DNA of 64,000 nt from Hemicentrotus pulcherrimus. Taxonomy: Eukaryota; Echinodermata; Echinoidea; Camarodonta; Strongylocentrotidae. Of the stretch, positions 46,964 to 59,397 are shown piece after piece. The translations under genes and the position numbers were made by a program. Under the pieces are notes generated by a model. The model was not told where the DNA came from, did no database searches, and saw nothing but the letters and a program-made list of their open reading frames with translations. The first letter of the stretch is position 1. Every line of letters begins with the position of its first letter. Location of the stretch: contig BEXV01000083.1 in NCBI GenBank assembly GCA_003118195.1, positions 78,301 to 142,300 on the forward strand, in the 5' to 3' direction.

Positions 46964-47654
46964 GAAAGAGAGGGGTAAAGAGAATATCCCAAAAAAGAAG
47001 TCTGAACTGGTGAAGCATTGTGAGATTAATGACTTTAGAGTAGGATTAGTGCTTAATCTATTGCTATAGGGAGATCGATGAACTTCTGTGACCTACACCT
47101 CACCTGATGACGATGGGAGGGGGGGGCAGATATTGAAAACAAATCAACAACCATACTGAAGGAAAATTCCACAGAAACTCTCTTAAAAAGATTTTAAGAC
47201 CAATAAAAATGGCCTAAAATAGATCATAGGCCAACATCAAGCTATTGGCCCATATGGTTATCATCACAATAACGAAACAGGTTTCACAGATGTGATTTCT
47301 GGAGACAAAATATTGAAAAAGGTTCCCTTTTTTAATTTGTCTTGACACACCAACAAACAAAGTTGAGTAATATCTTACTTTAAATTCATTGACTGTATAT
47401 ACAATTTCAGGAAGACAGCTAGGCGAGCTTTACCGTGTAAAAAAATGATGGATGCACAAATGAAATTTGGGCAGCTTAAACCATCTATTGCATTAGCAGG
47501 GTTAAGAAAATATGTAATATATATTGGTAATCTGAAGGGATAAAAAGAAGACAAAGAAAAGGGTATCCTTTATGTATGGACAGTTGAACCTGTACCACAG
47601 GGCCAGGGAATTTTCTACCTTGGAAATCCAATGAAATGTAAGTTTCAGAAACCT

Positions 47655-47993
47655 TTAAAGGTAAAGACCAATATTGGAAACGCCCCAATTTCAAAAAATG
47701 AAATGGAAGCTCTTATTACCAATCATGTGAAAGAATATGTTTTGACATACATGATGATAAAAAATTTACCGGGAAACCGCCTACTAATTGATATATTTGG
47801 TAAATTAGTTTATCTATTGGTGTGTGAGAGATAAACGCATGTGTTGCGCACGTGTGCATACTCCCATATACACCTTTCTGTGTACAGTGCTGTAACTTTA
47901 CCAAGACTGGACCAAATTTCTTATCATTTTGATAATTCCACAACGTTTCTTTTACAATGCAATCGCATGACCATAACTGGTCTTTATCTTTAA
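47655..47993 (-). mobile_element. MITE family A, copy 2 (339 bp), complete, reverse orientation
   Basis: Both ends are preserved: TTAAAGGTAAAGACCAATAT at left and, inverted, TTAAAGATAAAGACCAGTTA at right, each with TTAA outermost. The body read on the - strand follows copy 1 closely (AGAAACGTTGTGG, ATGATAAGAAATTTGG, CACAGAAAGGTGTATATGG) but lacks the GATCAGAAAAGGTTGATCA segment. Confidence 0.85.
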
Positions 47994-48351
47994 ACAGGAG
48001 TGCATTGCAAAATTGACCATTTGCAAAATTCAATAAAAATGTACGTTTCAGCTTGCTTTGCAAAATTGCCCATTTCAAGTCCTGATTAGCTCCATGACAA
48101 CCCTAACACCGGTATAGATTAATATTGCAAGGGAAACGGTAGACAATCTTGAAGCCTTTGTTTTATCTATCTCATGGTATAATACAATGTGTCACATGGC
48201 ACACACACACTTGACAGTTCACAACATGGATCTACAACAAGCAATGGCTCTAAGCTTCTGATTACAAACCATTGCCCCACTATTAAATGAACCTTCCTCT
48301 GATCAAATATCTAAGATATTAGGGTGCTTGTTGCTTGGGCTGCTTGACCCC

Positions 48352-48690
48352 TGTCCACACACAACATTTTACGTGATTAGGCATGATTAGTTATACCGTT
48401 TCGGGATAGTTATACAGTTTCGCGATAGTTTTACAATGAAATTGTGTGTGGACGCTCACTAACGATACGTCGTATAACGAAACGCAGGTTTGGGCATCGT
48501 TTCGAACTAGAACTCAATAAAGAATCACGCCTAATCACGGAAGGTGTTCTGTGTGTGGGTATCCAGGAATTTATACAATGATTATTTATACAACGTTTCT
48601 TGTGTGTGGACACTCTGAAATTTATAAGATGATTCTTTATACAACGTTTCATTATAGAGTTTCGGGATAAATTTGTTTGTGTGTGGACAC
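48352..48690. mobile_element. MITE-like element with repeated GTGTGTGGACAC motif
   Basis: Begins TGTCCACACACAA and ends TTGTGTGTGGACA, a perfect 13-base inverted repeat. The same motif recurs inside near 48443, 48549 and 48600, and two consecutive ~58-base units each end TTTATACAACGTTTC. Internal GTTTCGGGATA words also repeat. No coding frame; superfamily unclear. Confidence 0.6.
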
Positions 48691-49819
48691 GCTGTTGGTT
48701 GTGAAGAGGCTCTTGAAGGACAAGGAAGATACCATGGGTATCTGGTGACGATAGATGAAGCTTTGCAATGGATTCATGAATGAAAGCAATGCTACGCAAT
48801 GCACCTTCACATCCTCCAATTATGAACCAGTATATACACCCATGCTTGCAGTGTTTACAGGTACATGAAGTTTGAGAAAATCCCATTTGATTCAAGGACC
48901 CATTCATCAACTTATTTCTTACACTCTCTGTTCATATCTTCCCAAATATCTTGTGCTATACTCGGCAAGTTTAAGGCATTTGGTCACCTGATGTCTCATT
49001 ATGTGAGAATAGGTGAGTTCTGTACATAAATTGACATGGAATGTCCTATTTCACTTCATGTTTTGTCTGGTCTAAACTCCAGTAGAGCTATTAATTATCA
49101 GATTACAAATAGGAAAGTTGTCATCAGTGAAACACAAATTGGCGAATCTGTGATATATGCTCTGTACAGACAAAATAATCCCTTTCAAAATATATGGCTA
49201 TGGGAAATATATTCTGCAGGTTCCAAATATGCTTCGCTTTAAAAAAAACACAATTTTTCAAGGTATTAGAAATTGTGAGATTGGAAGCTAAAAAAAATTC
49301 CCAGTAAATGTGTAAATTTCGAAGCCAAATCAAATCAACAATGTCTAGACTATAGAGAGCAACTCGCAAAAATGAATTATCTATATGGGGCTCACTTTGC
49401 CTTATATTCCTCACAGTCCTACACATTAAAAATGTGGCCTCTATCTATTTTTACATGTATGTCAGATTATGAGTAGCCTTTCACATATATGCTGATATTT
49501 GGTGAAATAAAAATTTGCTCAAGAGTTACTTCAATCAATTGTAGGGAGAATAATATGCCATGCTTTAAGTACCTGAGCACCATCTATCTGGAAAAGTTTC
49601 TTGAACTTCAGTTGAAGAGCAAATTGAGGTAAAAGTTTTCCATTCTAGATGGATGTCATAACACAGGTCCAAGTTTTGGTTGAGTAACGGGAGTGTTAGC
49701 CAGAAATTCTGAGCCTATCGTCAGGAGACACTGGGTACTGACGGACAGGTACGTAGGATATTGGTTACATGAGATCCCTAACATATGGCTGCCATTATCA
49801 ACCTGCTTTTGTTCCTTAC

Positions 49820-49968
49820 ATCATCATCATGCTGGCGACACCACGATTAAATAACAATATCACAAAAGAGGTACTCCGCCCACCAGTACCATGTCCCTGT
49901 TCCCCTGGTGCCACGGCAACGCATCTCAAAGTCATCGCTCCTCGCTCATCTGGTGTCACCTCCACATC
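49820..49968 (-). CDS. candidate internal exon, unrecognised protein
   Basis: On the - strand an acceptor (CGTTGCATTCCGCAG, AG at 49970-49969) is followed by 149 open bases to a donor GTAAGG (49819). The frame reads DVEVTPDERGAMTLRC.. and contains no stop until just past the donor. Its end phase (two bases over) would join the first base of the ferlin last exon, but the residues do not resemble the segment that normally precedes RPETSF. Could be a chance ORF in GC-richer DNA. Confidence 0.2.
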
Positions 49969-51385
49969 CTGCGGAATGCAACGGAGGTGTTTTCAAGGGG
50001 GAACTGTTTTGGGGTAAACACTGCTATGATTCAATTATTCTGAACTTGGGCTGGTAATCGATACGATAGCTTGATGGTGAGGGCCCAATCGGACATTTCG
50101 ACGTCGGAACCTGTTGCTCGAAGACAGATCGTAATAGCATTGAGTGGGAGGAGCAATCGGGCCCATTAACCCTAACTTACATGAAAATCCCACGAGACTG
50201 GAGAAACAATGCCCTAGAAAACATTATTATTCCCTCCTAGCTGCCTCTTTTTAGAGTTTCTTACCCTAAAAGAAAAAAACATCTTTCCTTCCAAATTCCA
50301 ACTTTGACAGTACTCTGATCAAGTGTGCATTGAGTGTGATCTATGTTTTAAATTCAATAATCAATATTCCTATAAACATGGTCAGTAATACAGTAACTGT
50401 AAAAATCATGAATTTCCTTCACCTGAACCATGAGCAATATGACAAAGACAGATGTAAACTTCTATAAGTAAAAGTGCCAAAGATTCAAGTGGAAAAGATT
50501 CAAATGACTTCACATCCATCCTCACTCCAGTCCTAACTAAAGTTTAATATTGTTTGAATTTGAAATCAATTGTCAATTTCTCATGCCTTTCTCACTTCTT
50601 TAAATACATGCAAAATAAAATTAATCTGATTGTGAAAACTCCAACACAGACCATGAAATCCTCTACTAGGCTAGAATAATAAGAGCCAGATACTACAATA
50701 GAAGTAGCATAAAGAAGAAAAGAAAGAGTACAATAAAACAGCAATCACCTCTGTTTCAAACATTGCATAACAGCTTTCTGTCCTTCGAAAGAAAGCCTTG
50801 GAAGAACTCCAAAAGGAAGAAATATTAAGGAAGAAATATTAAAGAAGTTGTACCAGTACCACCTAAGATAAACTATTCTCCTAGAAAGAAGGAACAGACA
50901 TCGATATGGGTAGCAAAACAAAAGCAAGAAATAAAGATAAACAATTCAAAAAAGAAAAGTGGATGGGAGAGAGAGAGAGGTGAAAGTTGAAAGGGTTGAA
51001 AATGATGTAAGCTTCATGAGCAAAACAAATCAAAGAAACTTTATATTTACAACTCTCCCCAATCAACACACTGGAAATTTTCCAATTTTAAAAACGTCCT
51101 GGGAATAGTTGGTATATATAAAGTTTGAGATGTAGTCAGCGTATTTTGGAATCAAAGTCACATTTCTCACATAAATCTGTGTCAACACCGATCAAAGTTA
51201 ACATTGAGAGCTTCGAAACTAGGAGTTAGGAATGATATACCTTGGGAAAAAGAGAATGTGAAAGGTCGCAAGTGCAACTATTTCCAGATTCTCATTTTCG
51301 GCAGGAAAGTCCGCAGAGTATTATTGCATGATTCAAAATAATTTCCACCAGAGCCAACCCCTTTTTTTTCCCTGCCATGAATCTC

Positions 51386-51387
<2 letters not shown>

Positions 51388-51431
<44 letters not shown>
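51388..51431. repeat. AT dinucleotide microsatellite
   Basis: About 21 uninterrupted AT units. Confidence 0.9.
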
Positions 51432-51435
<4 letters not shown>

Positions 51436-53150
51436 TAATTGTCCAAAAACAAAGGGATGCCAAGAGAGAAAGCCAACGTCAAAGTTTGAAGTAGCAATGC
51501 TCATTTAAATGTATTTCTTTACTTAATTTGTAGTGGCAGCACCTACTTTATTATCAGCTTGATCTTTATGCTTAATAAAAAACGGTGAGTCGATATCATA
51601 CTACTGTACACATGGTTTCATAAAAATTATTTAGTATTATCAACATATTACTTTTCTCATTTACTAACAAAATAAGTAAATGTGTGAAGGTCTTTGTTGG
51701 CTCCTCCATGTTTGCATTTCTTGAGAATTGAATAAACCTCGATAAAAACAGTTCAATGCACCTATACAAGAACAAGATTTCAAACTTTCTCATTCTAAAG
51801 TGGAGCTTTACATTAAAGTGACTCCGTAACATATTTCCTCAAATTCTGAAACAAAATCCTGGATTTAGCTCATGCTGCAATCCTAATTATAAACCCTTAA
51901 GTCAGTCAGGAATATCATGACTTTTACAAGCCGATCGCCTGTCTGATTATCAAGATATCTATGATCGGAAATAGAAATTGCATTTTTTGTTTTTATAACG
52001 ATTTTGACAACACTACAGTCTATTGGGGAAAATTAGTATGGTAAAACCGGTCACTCAAAGATTTTTTTTTTCCTTTTTTGAGGGACTTTATGATCAGTTT
52101 GAAGTGCAATTTTGTTTGGGGCTTTAATATTACACCATATCACATACACCATGTAGTGCCATGCATCTCAGATTTAACATTTTAAAACGATGCCTTTAAA
52201 GGAATATCTTGGATGTGAGCCCATTCCCTACAGTGCAAGTAAATTCTCTTCATTACATGTATGCGAGTCCTCCGAGTCCTATCCAGCTAATTATGGTCAT
52301 CCTCTTTGATTCATCTTGTTAAAATCTAGCTACCCTGGATATCATTAGGCACGCTGCAGAGGTGAAGAAGAGCTTGATGACCCTACATTGTATCTGCCTA
52401 ATCCTCATCTAAGCTAAGCTTGAGTGAATTGATTGGCTGGTGGTCCCGAAAGGTCACGCAAAGTTTTAGACAGGTGCATGAATTTTCTTTCAATGTTTAT
52501 ATTGTATAACTGACACCATAAGCAGAAAGTTAATGAATTTAAAGAACACTGTAAAATTTAGAAGATGTCATATTTTCTTTAGAATTATTCAATAATACAC
52601 ACCAGAAAGTTCACTGCTTTGAAAACTTGAATAACACTGTAAATTATACAAGATTTTAAGAGATTATGAATGTATCAAAAACAAAAACAGAACAAAATCA
52701 CGAAACACATAAACATTATTACATTTTGTTATACTTTTTTTTTTGGGGGGGGGGGTTCTACATCTATGATTACATATTTGTCTGTTGAGAGCCAGAAAGG
52801 CATCATCTACGTATTTGATGAAGAAAGAAAAAATATGCTAATGCCCCACAAATAAAATGTCTTCTGTTTCTTTATTCCTTTTTTCAAACCCTCATTAAAG
52901 AGAACTGTTGCTGAGCTAGCACCATGAGCGTACCTGGACAGTGTGTGCGCTCAATTATCATTCAACTATTTGTTGATCACATGAAGATGATAGAATCTTT
53001 CGCTCTTTATCAACCAGTATAAATGTTCAACCCTGTCATTCTAGAGTTCATTGAAAGTGGGTTGTATTTGTAGCAAACAGCCAAAATAACATTCAAAAAC
53101 ATAGGTCTCATCTTATTGCAGACAAAATATAATTGATATGACACCCACAC

Positions 53151-53225
53151 GCTCTCTCTCTCTCTCTCTCTCTCTCTTCCCTCCCTATATCTTCTCTCCC
53201 TATCCCCCCTCTCTCTCTCCCTCTA
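53151..53225. repeat. CT microsatellite
   Basis: CT array at 53151-53177 followed by CT-rich sequence with C-runs. Confidence 0.85.
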
Positions 53226-53925
53226 TTTTTGTTTACCTATCTCCCTCTCTTCAGATTCAGGATAGAAATATTTTTTCTTCTAATCAATCACAGACATATA
53301 AAGAAATATAACATTTTGGAGAGCCAGCCCAATCAGCTGGTTATAAAAACATTAAAAGTCAAAAAAGGGCCAAAACTTGCATCACATTTTCTGAAAATGT
53401 GCATACGTAATACATGTATGTCAAATGACCCTCTATCAAGCAGTTTCAATGACTTCAAGATACTGAAGATAGATGCTCAAATTTATCATGAAAATTTATT
53501 TTTCAAGGAAATACTTTATTGACACAAGTGTACATTTTCTTCCTTACATTTACACAAGAACTTCTGGTGAGGCCAAAACCAGCAGGTTGCAATGTCAACT
53601 CCAATATTGATTCCGGATCTCTATCTGAAGTTCTGGAATTATTCATAGGCAGTACCGGTAATCAAACACAACCTTACTTTCAACCAATTATCATGAGAAT
53701 CAGATACCTAGGACTTGTTTATCACAACTTTTATATTGATTTGGACCCTCAAGATAATGTTGTGAGTGATTAATCAAACGGATATGATCAAATCAGTACA
53801 CATCAGAAAGCTTTCTTCAATTATTAAAGCAGAAATCATGAATCTCCATACTACCGGTAGTTAATGTTTCTCCCTTTAAGAATTATGTATTTGAAGAATA
53901 TATTCTCTCATTACAGTCAAACTCA

Positions 53926-54254
53926 GTAGGCCTGTCCTCATCAGCTTGAGTTTTCCAAATAACCTGCTATTTTAAACTATCCCGATCACAAATTAACCAG
54001 TTAATTTTCCGTCTTCATCGGCCCACAGTTGCAATTAGCTGAATATTTGGTGTTGGTGAAGAAAGAATCCTGAGAAATTTTTGTCTTGTTTCCAAAATAT
54101 CCCGCTATTTGGGAAATAGCGGACTAATTTGCGCCCATCTGAGCTAGTTTGTGATGAGTCTGGTGAAGACGCAATTTTGAGCTTCAGGATAATATACAGA
54201 GTATGCAAATAGCAGGTTATTTGGCAAACATGAGCTGATGAGGGCAGGCCTACT
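53926..54254. mobile_element. MITE family B, copy 2 (329 bp), intact
   Basis: Ends AGTAGGCCTGTCCTCATCAG and, inverted from the right, AGTAGGCCTGCCCTCATCAG (one mismatch), continuing as CCAAATAACCTGCTATTT on both sides after a short mismatch. Internal AAATATCCCGCTATTTGGGA is self-complementary around the centre. Uninterrupted, so it defines the ancestral form of the split copy at 46 kb. Confidence 0.8.
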
Positions 54255-54850
54255 TAATACTGTATGAATAATGAATTTCATGTATAGCTTTTTGTTTAAA
54301 CAACAAGAGGGGGACATATCATAATATTATCATTACCAGTTGTGCAGCTATATGATACTTCAAGATTACTTACTAACATTGGTTGTAAATTCTATTTCAA
54401 AATATTGCAGCATTTCATTATCACTCTAGATATAAAATAAAACTAATTTCTAGGACTTACATTTCAGGAAAATATTATTAATTAAATAATAACACATCTT
54501 CACACAGTGTCCTTTTATATTTTCAAATAAAAAGTACCGGTTTCTCATGGAAAAATTTCATATTTTTCTGTTTCTACAGCTATCTAGGTACTATAAAGAG
54601 TCAAACTGCTCTCAGTCCCATTGTTTTTCTTCCCTTGAAGCACAGTACAAACTACAGGTATTCTCACGCTGTTGGCGTTTTTAAAATTGAAGGGCAAATG
54701 ATGTTGGTTCATAGATTTCCAAGAAATTGTCATAGTAGGGTTGGGCTCCAAAGACACTAAGACAGACTGACTTTCAAGATTTGAAAAGCAAGCTTATCTG
54801 TAAACCTCCGTCTTATTTATGTTATGTTTATACTGGTTTCTTTCTAAACA

Positions 54851-55311
54851 TTAAAGGTAATACAAAGTTTTGGTATGGGGTCGTGAATTAGGTCATATTG
54901 GAAGCATATGCGACCAAACAACATTCAGTGATCGTTGTTGCGGGTGAAATCGAGTCTATAGTTATGAAATTGAAACTAATAAACTCTTTATGTTGTATAG
55001 CTCCCTTTCAAGATCAAGATATTAACTACCGTAGCTATTCCCTTATGGACATTATATATCACAACTAAATATTCTGAGATTTTCATGGTCGCAGCTACCA
55101 TGGCTGTAGGCGCTATTTGAAATTTATCAACATTTAGTGGGAGCACCAGTAAATTTGTATAATCAATTTTTCTCGAAAGCAGAAGTGTTTTAGGGGCTAA
55201 ATTTTCTAGTGCTTATAATACATCCACAGGGGCATCCAAATCTATCAAAATTATAAAGAATCACTATTCACCCGATTTTCAAAATTTCCCCAAACTTTGT
55301 ATTACCTTTAT
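54851..55311. mobile_element. MITE family D (461 bp)
   Basis: Left end TTAAAGGTAATACAAAGTTT, right end inverted TAAAGGTAATACAAAGTTTG, at least 19 matching bases. Single copy in the window. The AAAGGTAA terminus is shared with family A, suggesting related transposases. Confidence 0.7.
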
Positions 55312-55937
55312 TAAGCAGGACCTCCAATAGCCTAAACTAAAATTTTGTGTATAATGTCACATTTTGAAATTTCAAATATTACCTCCTCAGTAAGTATTTA
55401 GCACATTCCTATTGAAAACTCTTGAAAATTTGAACTCAGTGTAAATATTCACATTGGTATTTGGTATCGAGCCAGCTCTCTTGGATAATTTGTTGATTTT
55501 CCACCAATTCCAAGACGTCCCCCGTGCCGAGTTGTCCCGGATAATGTTCATAGCATACCACTATTTGATTTGACAATAGTAATCAAATAAGGAGTTGAAT
55601 GAACTTGCAATATGGCAAAGTATTTGGCAAGACATTGCTCAAGTTAGACCCTGCTACAAACAGGTGCTGATTTCTTGGAATTTAAGCATAGCTGACTGAC
55701 CCCAGGGTAACACAACTAATTATCAACCATTCCTGGAAATCTTACAACAATAGTCTGCTGAACGAACGAACAACGACCGACAGCGACCGGGGAATGTTTC
55801 ATTTTCTCCAGCTAATCGTCTTACGAAACCTGTCTGTGCTCCAGCCTAGGTTATCCTTGATCAAATAATTGTCCAGGAAATTTAATTAACTGTTTGGGGA
55901 TGGAGAAATTAATGTTTGACCCCGAAGTGTGTTTTCT

Positions 55938-55961
55938 AAGAAAGAGAGAGAGAGAGAGAGT
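55938..55961. repeat. GA microsatellite
   Basis: Short GA array. Confidence 0.8.
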
Positions 55962-56842
55962 GGGTAACAAGTGACCCTATCGAGATACTCATTAGCCTTT
56001 TCTTCTCATCTCAGCATGACAAAGGTAAATTAAGGTTCATTGATGTTGCAAGAGATCTGTATAAACAAGTAGAAGAAAGAACTTGCTGAACTTTATTTGA
56101 CACCTGATGACAGCATTTGAGCTTTGAGGTTTTTTTCATGCAAGATGTTGTTGACTTGACCCTTGGATTCGGTTGGGATCATTCGGTTCATATCCAGGTG
56201 AATTGAGAAGTGAATTGATGCTCCATTATTTGTTTGCCTGAGCCACATTCTGTACAGCTGTGTTCACATCTTGGGTTGTGCGTTGTCAAGAAAACAATTT
56301 TAGGGATGAAAGATTGCAGAAAGAATTTGATCGTTCCATAGATCTAATCTTCTCCAAAAGTATAATCTACAAGTTATTCCTATCCAGTATCCACTGACAA
56401 CTATGTTTAAAAAATTCTGGAACTGTTAAAATTCCAAAGGCTATTTGCTGTGGCTCAATTTATTATACTAACTAAATTGTTAACTTCAAACTGGACTCAG
56501 CACTATAGCCCCGAACCCTTACACTACAACCTAACCTAAAACCTGATTGTAATCTAACCCTAAATGCTGCCATAGCAATGGCAGGTTTCCCTCCTTAAAC
56601 TTTGAAGGAGCTATTGCATAACAGTTATTTCACATTTCACAGATACAGGAAGTTTCATGTTCTGAACACTTGCTACATACAGGTTCCAGAATAATTGCTC
56701 AAGTGCAACATTATTATCATGACCATACATGGATACCCTTTGGTTTCGCTCTACTAACCTATACGAAGGGATAAGCAGGGCTAAGACATGTTTGAACCCC
56801 ATTCTGTTCAATACCCTGTACAAAGCCTGAAAGGCATGAAAC

Positions 56843-57240
56843 AGAAGGTATGTCTTCATCAGCTCGAGATAGCCCTCTATTTCTGATTTGGGAAAAAAAG
56901 CCCAGAGTTACAATTCGCGTCTTCATCAGCTCGAGACTCGACCTCGAAACTCGAAACTGGAGCTAGAGAAATTAGCCTAAGATATTTTGCTCAGCGTTCG
57001 CTCATCATAGTGCGAGTCTTCGGGCTGGTTAAGCCTCAGGCAAATAGCGAGATATTTTGCCAAATAGCGGGATATTTTGCAAACTAGACCAATATATCTT
57101 GGGATGATTATCTCGACCAAATATAACGATAAATGCAACTAGGGGCTGATGAAGACGCAAAATAGCGGGATAATTTGCGATCAGGATAGTTAAAATAGGG
57201 GTTATTTGGTAATCTCGAGCTGAGGAAAACAGGCCTTTAG
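56843..57240. mobile_element. MITE family B, copy 3, diverged
   Basis: Left end AGAAGGTATGTCTTCATCAG, right end with TCTCGAGCTGAGGAAAACAG and GGCCTT. Contains TCTTCATCAGCTCGAG twice near the left (from about 56851 and 56920), and GCAAATAGCGAGATATTTTG twice in tandem form (57039-57080), showing internal duplication relative to copy 2. Confidence 0.65.
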
Positions 57241-58682
57241 AGAGGCAACAGAGCCTGAAATCAGGCAAAGGCTTGAAACATGCATCCCTGTCTTGAGCTT
57301 TCTATATATATGTTTATTTTTTTTAAGAAGCATTAGCTAGATCATTTTCAGGTCTGACCCTTACCTAACCCCAATCATCCCTTCTTAAGATGGATTTTTA
57401 TTTTCTCCAACAACAGACCCGACAGCACAACTACATTTATGTAAGGGTAGCTGTTCATACTGAACCATGGATAGAGAGGATCTCTCATAGAACGATAAAC
57501 AGTGAGCAGGTCAAAACATTGTGTATATGTGCCGCTGTCTTGCATTCATCTGTTACGACTTATTAGTTAAGACATATTGTCCGCTGAGAGCCAGTAGAGC
57601 ATTAAATCATTATTCTTTATCAAGTGTAAACGATTTTCCTGCTCTCACCAGAAAATAAAGCAGAAAATGTGTTTTTGTATCAAGTGATGTGTTCATGCTG
57701 AAGTCCGCACGTAACCACATGTATACCATAAAAAACTCAAACAAACAAAGAATTTGGGGGGAAATACATTCAAGTGAAAAGATGAGGGAAAGCTCATACA
57801 ATAGAAGTTCAAATAACAGCGAAACATCGTACGTGTACGAATGCATGGCCCAAATTTGTAAGCCCTTTAAGGCTCTCTCTATGACATTATCAATAGCAAG
57901 GATTTGGGACTTAAATTTAAATGTAATCCATTTACACTTTGAACGCCTTTGATCATAACATGTCTTTCAAGCCTTGTCAAATAGTTGTGACAAGTAGCTC
58001 TGTAAATAGGCCACATTTTCCTCATTCAATGTGTTCCATGAAGTCAGAATGAACGAAGAGAGGAATAGAGATACGTCACTGGGAGTTTCGATAAGGAGTT
58101 AAGCCAAACAATTCGGAAAAGAAAGAAGTTCTTTTTGAAAAAATATTTCAAACTGGGAATGTGCGTACTCCATGCTCTGATTCAGACAGCAAAATATCGA
58201 TATTTGTACGAGATACAAAAGGATGCTAGGCTGTCAACCTTATACATACTCCAGGACCATCAAATTTGTACTCAATGATACCCAATATTAGTGATACGTC
58301 ACAATGGATCTAAAATGGTTTCTCCATGGATCACTCATCCGAGGCGTGGTCCCGGATAGATTATTTTTCTCTAACTTTCAACCACGCAACCTGGGAATCT
58401 GGAATTTATGGAATTCCCATTCTAAACAAACAACCCTCCCTTCTTCAAACAGGGAACAGAAGGGAAATAAAACAAGGAGAATTGCAGAATATCACTTTAC
58501 TTCCAACACCTCGATCAGCAATGAGATCTATACAACTGCTGACATAGCATAGATAGAAACAAAACGGTTTAGAATGCAACTTAAGCGTGACATGTCATTT
58601 ATACGCTTCTCAGTTAATCGTGAAAGGAACAGTTCAAATACATGTCAAGAGATAGGTTTCCAGGAAGATATCTTCATGGTAA

Positions 58683-59085
58683 ACTTAAAGAGAAGACTAA
58701 GTTAAAGAGAAGGCTGATCAGTTCTGGGAAACTTCTTACATAATATGTGAACTTCCCTAATATTGTTATTATGAGGAAGACTATCATGTCAAATCAAAGG
58801 GATTTTTTGAAATACCAGTATATAGGACATATTACTGGAAATATATATCTTTGGACCAAATTTTGTTATTTTTATGCAGTCTCACAAACCTTTATCTGAT
58901 AGCAGTGATTTTCATTGTTCAAGATGTTCTGTGGGAGTTAGTAGATCGTTATCATTTTGATGACTCCAAAACCTCACAACATAGACTATACAATGTCCCT
59001 GTCCTTGTTAACTACATCTTCTCTATATAATTACCATATAGAGTAACTTCTAGATAGTTTCTTTCTCCATACAACCACAAGACCA
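58683..59085 (-). mobile_element. MITE family A, copy 5, diverged
   Basis: GAGAAGGCTGATCAGTTCTGGG near its left matches GAGAAGGTTGAGTTCTGGG of copy 3, and TATCATTTTGATGACTCCA near 58951 matches the shared core. It abuts MITE E directly, which begins at 59086. Confidence 0.5.
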
Positions 59086-59397
59086 GGGGGATGTTTCACA
59101 AAGATCTTAAGTAGAACTTAACTCTAAGTTGGACTTAAATATTATGGAGAGCCATCTGTAGCCTTAGAATAAAATATATTCAGAAGTGAAAATTTAAAAA
59201 TTTTAGACTTTTTATAAATACCACATCAAGAACATGAAATCTCCTTGATAATAGAAATTATGGAAGACTTGAATCAACATTTTATGCCTTTTAAAATAGC
59301 TTTTACAAAATGGTTTCATAGATGCTAACGGCTTGCCATAATTTTAAAGTCCAACTAAGAGATAAGTTCAACTTAAGATCTTTGTGAAACACCCCCC
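59086..59397. mobile_element. MITE family E (312 bp) with ~55-bp inverted repeats
   Basis: Left GGGGGATGTTTCACAAAGAT and right inverted GGGGGGTGTTTCACAAAGAT; the match continues through CTTAAGT, GAACTTA and AGTTGGACTT for about 55 bases. AT-rich centre, no ORF. Target duplication not clear. Confidence 0.8.

Noticed and set aside
48431..48910. 159-codon - strand ORF
   Set aside because: Runs through the GTGTGTGGACAC repeat element; the repeated peptide pattern comes from the DNA subrepeats.
57955..58060. Short - strand frame containing a WNT..NEENV string resembling a ferlin WNT motif
   Set aside because: Only about 35 codons, no splice sites at the right places and no other ferlin context; likely chance.
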